Shown here in pieces: positions 4,164 to 7,856 of a stretch of 7,856 nucleotides of DNA (the stretch's first letter is position 1; each line of letters starts with the position of its first letter). This stretch comes from Chloroflexota bacterium (GTDB lineage Bacteria; Chloroflexota; Dehalococcoidia; SAR202; UBA11138). The DNA lies in assembly GCA_022561955.1 (NCBI GenBank), contig JADFQF010000054.1, positions 1-7,856 of the forward strand, read 5' to 3'. Under the pieces are notes generated by a model. It did no database searches. It saw only the letters and a list, made by a program, of their open reading frames with translations, and was not told the DNA's origin. A program made the translations under genes and the position numbers.

Positions 4164-7100
4164 ATGGCTCGTAGTTACAGCTCCGAATACGTTCCCAGGA
4201 TGACCAAACAGGGCCTTTACGACCCTCGATTCGAGCACGACGCCTGCGGCGTGGGCCTCGTCGCGAATATCAAGGGCTTAAAGTCCCACACCATCATCGA
4301 CCAGGGTCTCGAGGTCCTGGTCAATCTAGAGCATCGCGGCGCGTGCGGCTCGGACCCGGAGACCGGCGACGGTGCCGGCGTGCTCATTCAGATGCCCCAC
4401 GAGTTCTTCGCCGAGGAAGGCCGGGCTCTTGGGATCGACTTACCGCCGCCCGGAGAATACGGCGTGGGCATGGTATTCTTTCCGAAAGACCCGGCGCAGC
4501 AGAGCGAGTGCGAAGCCACCATCGAACGGTTCGTCCGCGATGAAGGCCAGACGTTTCTCGGCTGGCGGGACGTCCCCATCTCCTCGGATGCCATAGGCGT
4601 GCTGGCGAGGAAGGTCATGCCGGGCATTCGCCAGTTTTTCGTGGCGAAGAGCCCCGACATCGCCGACGACGGCGCCTTTCAGTTGAAGCTGTACGTCATC
4701 CGGCGGCTGATCGAAAACGCGGTCGCAAGCTCGGACCTGCCGGACGGTGATGAGTTCTACATATGCAGTCTGTCCTCCAACACGATTGTCTACAAGGGCC
4801 TCATCATGGCCTCCCAGTTGGAGCACTTCTACCACGACCTCGCCGACGAACGCCTTATTAGCTCATTCGCGATGGTCCATTCCCGGTTCAGTACGAATAC
4901 GCTTGGCTCGTGGAAGCTGGCGCATCCGTACAAGTACATTATTCACAACGGCGAGATCAACACCATACGCGGCAACATCAACTGGATGACGGCGCGTCAG
5001 TCCATGTTCGCTTCGCCGGTGCTCGGTGAGGACGTAAAGAAGCTCTTGCCCATAATCGGCGGCGTACAGAGCGATACCGCCGGCTTCGACAACGCCCTGG
5101 AGCTCTTGATGGCCACGGGAAGGTCGTTGGCCCACTCCCTGATGATGATGATCCCCGAGGCGTGGGGAGACCATCTGCCCATGGACCAGGCGTTAAAGGA
5201 CTTTTATGAGTACCACGCCAACCTGATGGAGCCATGGGACGGCCCCGCGCTCATTATCGGCACCGACGGAACGAGGGTCTGCGCCGTCCTGGACAGAAAC
5301 GGTCTGCGTCCATGCAGGTATCTGGTCACGTCGGACGACCTGTTGGTGATGGCCTCGGAGACGGGCGTGCTGGACGTGCCGCCCGAAAAGATACTGTACA
5401 AGGAACGAATTCACCCGGGGCGCATGTTTCTTCTCGACACCGAGCTTGGCCGCATCGTCGACGACGCCGAGCTAAAGGCCGAGCTATCCAACAGAAAACC
5501 CTACGGCAAATGGCTGGGCGCCAACCGTGTGACGCTGGAGTCCCTGCCGGAACCGGATAATCCCGGCAGCCTAGACTTCGACACCCTGGTGCAGAGGCAA
5601 AGGGCGTTCGGATACACGCTCGAAGACCTTCGCATGATCCTCGAGCCAATGGCCATCAACGGCTCCGAGGCGATAGGCTCCATGGGCAACGATACGCCTC
5701 TGGCCGTGCTGTCGGACCAGGACCTCCTGCTATTCAACTACTTCAAGCAGCTCTTCGCGCAGGTCAGCAACCCTCCTCTCGACGCCATCAGGGAAGAGCT
5801 CGTTACGTCCCTGGAAACGACTATTGGCGCAGAGCAGAACCTGTTCGAAGAGACGCCGTTACAGAGCCGCCAGCTGAGGCTGAAGCGGCCAATTCTCACC
5901 AACGACGAGATGGCTAAGGTCCGCAACATCGACCTGCGAAAGCTCAAGACCAGGACGCTTTCCATGCTATTCCGTCCCGATGAAGGCCCGGGAGCGTTGA
6001 AGCGGGCGATGGACAGGCTCTGCGAGGAGGCTTCCGAAGCTCTCAGAGAGGGCTACACGATACTGGTGCTGTCGGACCGCGGGGTGAACGAGGTCCACGC
6101 GCCGATACCAAGCCTGCTGGCGACCGCGGGCGTGCATCACCACCTGATTCGCCAGGGCACGCGCACCAAGGTCGGCCTGGTCGTGGAATCGGGCGAGCCG
6201 AGGGACGTCGCACAGTTCGCCCTGCTGATCGGGTACGGAGCGGGAGCCGTCAATCCATACGTCGCCTTCGAGACTCTAGCGTCGCTCGCCGAAGGCAACG
6301 GCTTTCTCGAGGGTTCCGTCGATTTCGAGACGGCGGAGAAGAATTTCGTGAAGGCGGCCGACAAGGGCATCCTGAAGATCATGTCCAAGATGGGCATCTC
6401 GACCATCCAGAGCTATCGGGGCGCCCAGATATTCGAGGCGGTCGGGCTCAACAGTGAACTGATCGACGAGTATTTCACGTGGACGCCTTCGCGTGTCGGC
6501 GGCATTGGGATCGCGGAGATCGAAGAGGAGACGAGGCGGCGTCACGCCCTGGCATACCGGGCGCAGAAGCCAATCGGAGGCATGGACCTCAACGCTGGAG
6601 GCGCATATTTGTGGCGTCGCGGGGCCGAGCATCATATGTGGAACCCGGACACCATCGCCAGCCTTCAACACGCCGCCGCGACCAACAGCTGGGAGACCTA
6701 CCAGCAGTTCGCCCGCGCTTCAAACGGCATGAACGAGGAGCTGAGCACCATACGGGGCCTGCTTGAGTTCAAAGTGAGCGAACAGCCGGTCCCGCTTGAC
6801 GAGGTGGAGCCCGCAAAGGATATCGTCAAGCGCTTTGCCACGGGCGCAATCTCTCTGGGTTCGATCAGCCGGGAGGCTCACGAGACCCTGGCGATCGCCA
6901 TGAACCGGATTGGCGCTCGCAGCAATACGGGCGAAGGCGGCGAGGACCATCGCCGATACGCTCTCGACGCAGACGGCGAGAACAGAAATAGCGCAGTCAA
7001 ACAGGTCGCTTCGGGCAGGTTCGGGGTGACCAGCAACTACCTGGCTCACTCCACGGACCTGCAGATAAAGATGGCCCAGGGGTCCAAGCCGGGTGAAGGT

Positions 7101-7856
7101 GGACAGCTGCCCGGCGACAAGGTGGACGAGTATATCGGATGGATCCGCAGGTCCACGCCAAAGGTGGAGCTGATATCTCCGCCGCCTCATCACGACATCT
7201 ATTCCATCGAGGACCTCGCGCAGCTGATTTACGATTTGAAGAACGCCAACCCCAGCGCCCGCGTGCACGTCAAGCTCGTCGCGGAGGCCGGCGTCGGCAC
7301 TATTGCCGCCGGCGTGTCCAAGGGTCACGGCGACGTAGTTCTAATTAGCGGCGATTCCGGAGGGACCGGCGCATCACCTGAGTCCTCCATCAAGAATGCG
7401 GGCCTGCCCTGGGAGATGGGCCTCGCCGAGACGCAACAGGTGCTGGTCATGAACGACCTGCGTGGCCGCATAGTCGTCCAGACGGACGGCCAGCTGAAGA
7501 CCGGGCGAGACGTTGCCATCGCGTGCCTGCTGGGGGCCGAGGAGTTCGGCTTTGCCACGGCACCGCTGATCACGTTGGGCTGCATCATGCTCCGCAAGTG
7601 CCACCTCAATACATGCTCCGTCGGCATCGCGACTCAGGACCCGATGCTGCGCAAGCAGTTCGCGGGCAAGCCCGAACACCTCATCAACTACTTCTTCTTC
7701 ATCGCGGAAGAGTTCAGACAGATAATGGCGGACCTGGGCTTTCGTACGGTCAACGAGATGGTGGGCCGCGTCGATATGCTGGAAGGCCGCACGGCGATCG
7801 ACCACTGGAAGGCAAAGGGGCTGGACTTCTCCCAACTGCTGCACAAGCCCGACGTT
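4164..7856 (+). CDS. gltB: Glutamate synthase (GOGAT) large subunit, 3' truncated by window
   Basis: The frame is open for 1231 codons to the window edge; full proteins are about 1500 residues, so the C-terminal beta-helix domain is missing. The enzyme moves the glutamine amide nitrogen to 2-oxoglutarate, giving two glutamates. A 27-residue propeptide precedes the class II amidotransferase nucleophile Cys28 ([10 protein letters not shown]). Further glutaminase motifs are VHSRFSTNT (238-246), [11 protein letters not shown] (261-271), EPWDGPA (356-362) and [10 protein letters not shown] (377-386). After the central domain come the FMN/2-oxoglutarate synthase motifs [10 protein letters not shown] (923-932), [11 protein letters not shown] (1004-1014) and [11 protein letters not shown] (1062-1072). 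A 3Fe-4S motif, Cys1140-x5-Cys1146-x4-Cys1151, follows. The ATG at 4164 has GGGA 7 nt upstream; Met13 is an alternative start that still leaves a propeptide. NADPH- versus ferredoxin-dependence cannot be told here; a gltD downstream would decide. Co-transcription with glnA is likely. Confidence 0.97.
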   Translation, partial: MARSYSSEYVPRMTKQGLYDPRFEHDACGVGLVANIKGLKSHTIIDQGLEVLVNLEHRGACGSDPETGDGAGVLIQMPHEFFAEEGRALGIDLPPPGEYGVGMVFFPKDPAQQSECEATIERFVRDEGQTFLGWRDVPISSDAIGVLARKVMPGIRQFFVAKSPDIADDGAFQLKLYVIRRLIENAVASSDLPDGDEFYICSLSSNTIVYKGLIMASQLEHFYHDLADERLISSFAMVHSRFSTNTLGSWKLAHPYKYIIHNGEINTIRGNINWMTARQSMFASPVLGEDVKKLLPIIGGVQSDTAGFDNALELLMATGRSLAHSLMMMIPEAWGDHLPMDQALKDFYEYHANLMEPWDGPALIIGTDGTRVCAVLDRNGLRPCRYLVTSDDLLVMASETGVLDVPPEKILYKERIHPGRMFLLDTELGRIVDDAELKAELSNRKPYGKWLGANRVTLESLPEPDNPGSLDFDTLVQRQRAFGYTLEDLRMILEPMAINGSEAIGSMGNDTPLAVLSDQDLLLFNYFKQLFAQVSNPPLDAIREELVTSLETTIGAEQNLFEETPLQSRQLRLKRPILTNDEMAKVRNIDLRKLKTRTLSMLFRPDEGPGALKRAMDRLCEEASEALREGYTILVLSDRGVNEVHAPIPSLLATAGVHHHLIRQGTRTKVGLVVESGEPRDVAQFALLIGYGAGAVNPYVAFETLASLAEGNGFLEGSVDFETAEKNFVKAADKGILKIMSKMGISTIQSYRGAQIFEAVGLNSELIDEYFTWTPSRVGGIGIAEIEEETRRRHALAYRAQKPIGGMDLNAGGAYLWRRGAEHHMWNPDTIASLQHAAATNSWETYQQFARASNGMNEELSTIRGLLEFKVSEQPVPLDEVEPAKDIVKRFATGAISLGSISREAHETLAIAMNRIGARSNTGEGGEDHRRYALDADGENRNSAVKQVASGRFGVTSNYLAHSTDLQIKMAQGSKPGEGGQLPGDKVDEYIGWIRRSTPKVELISPPPHHDIYSIEDLAQLIYDLKNANPSARVHVKLVAEAGVGTIAAGVSKGHGDVVLISGDSGGTGASPESSIKNAGLPWEMGLAETQQVLVMNDLRGRIVVQTDGQLKTGRDVAIACLLGAEEFGFATAPLITLGCIMLRKCHLNTCSVGIATQDPMLRKQFAGKPEHLINYFFFIAEEFRQIMADLGFRTVNEMVGRVDMLEGRTAIDHWKAKGLDFSQLLHKPDV

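Overview
The window carries one nitrogen-assimilation locus, all on the + strand: the 3' end of an ammonium transporter gene (amt), a eukaryotic-type glutamine synthetase (GSII, glnII), a roughly 1 kb interval with a 33-codon membrane microprotein and structured non-coding sequence, a prokaryotic-type glutamine synthetase (GSI-alpha, glnA), and the first 1231 codons of the glutamate synthase large subunit (gltB). Both ends are cut: amt lacks its start, and gltB runs open off the right edge.

Organism: a free-living bacterium with moderately high GC that still uses ATA (Ile) and AGG/AGA (Arg) often. A GSII beside a GSI-alpha without the usual adenylylation tyrosine, plus a GlnR-type direct-repeat box, suggests a Chloroflexota-like (Dehalococcoidia/SAR202-type) or actinobacteria-like lineage. 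This is inference from gene content and composition; the sequence does not prove the phylum.

Layout: 1-546 is amt, ending in a cytoplasmic tail typical of PII-regulated transporters. 547-772 holds two inverted repeats and a sigma70-like promoter for glnII. 773-1774 is glnII, with a TTG start behind a near-perfect Shine-Dalgarno. A good intrinsic terminator follows at 1819-1847. 2011-2048 carries four pentamers spaced exactly 11 bp apart (GlnR/OmpR-family style) directly against a TTGACA -35 box. That promoter serves a 33-aa single-pass membrane protein (2139-2240). Its 3' region folds into nested helices (2367-2434) and ends in an intrinsic terminator (2466-2508). 2618-2646 is a strong promoter (TTGACG-17-TATAGT) for glnA (2800-4137), and gltB starts 26 nt after the glnA stop, so the two probably form an operon.

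Together the genes encode ammonium uptake (Amt), ATP-dependent capture as glutamine (two unrelated-class glutamine synthetases) and transfer of the amide to 2-oxoglutarate (GOGAT). The least explained part is the 2011-2513 unit: an apparently nitrogen-controlled, self-contained transcript made of a microprotein and a structured RNA, placed between the two glutamine synthetase genes.
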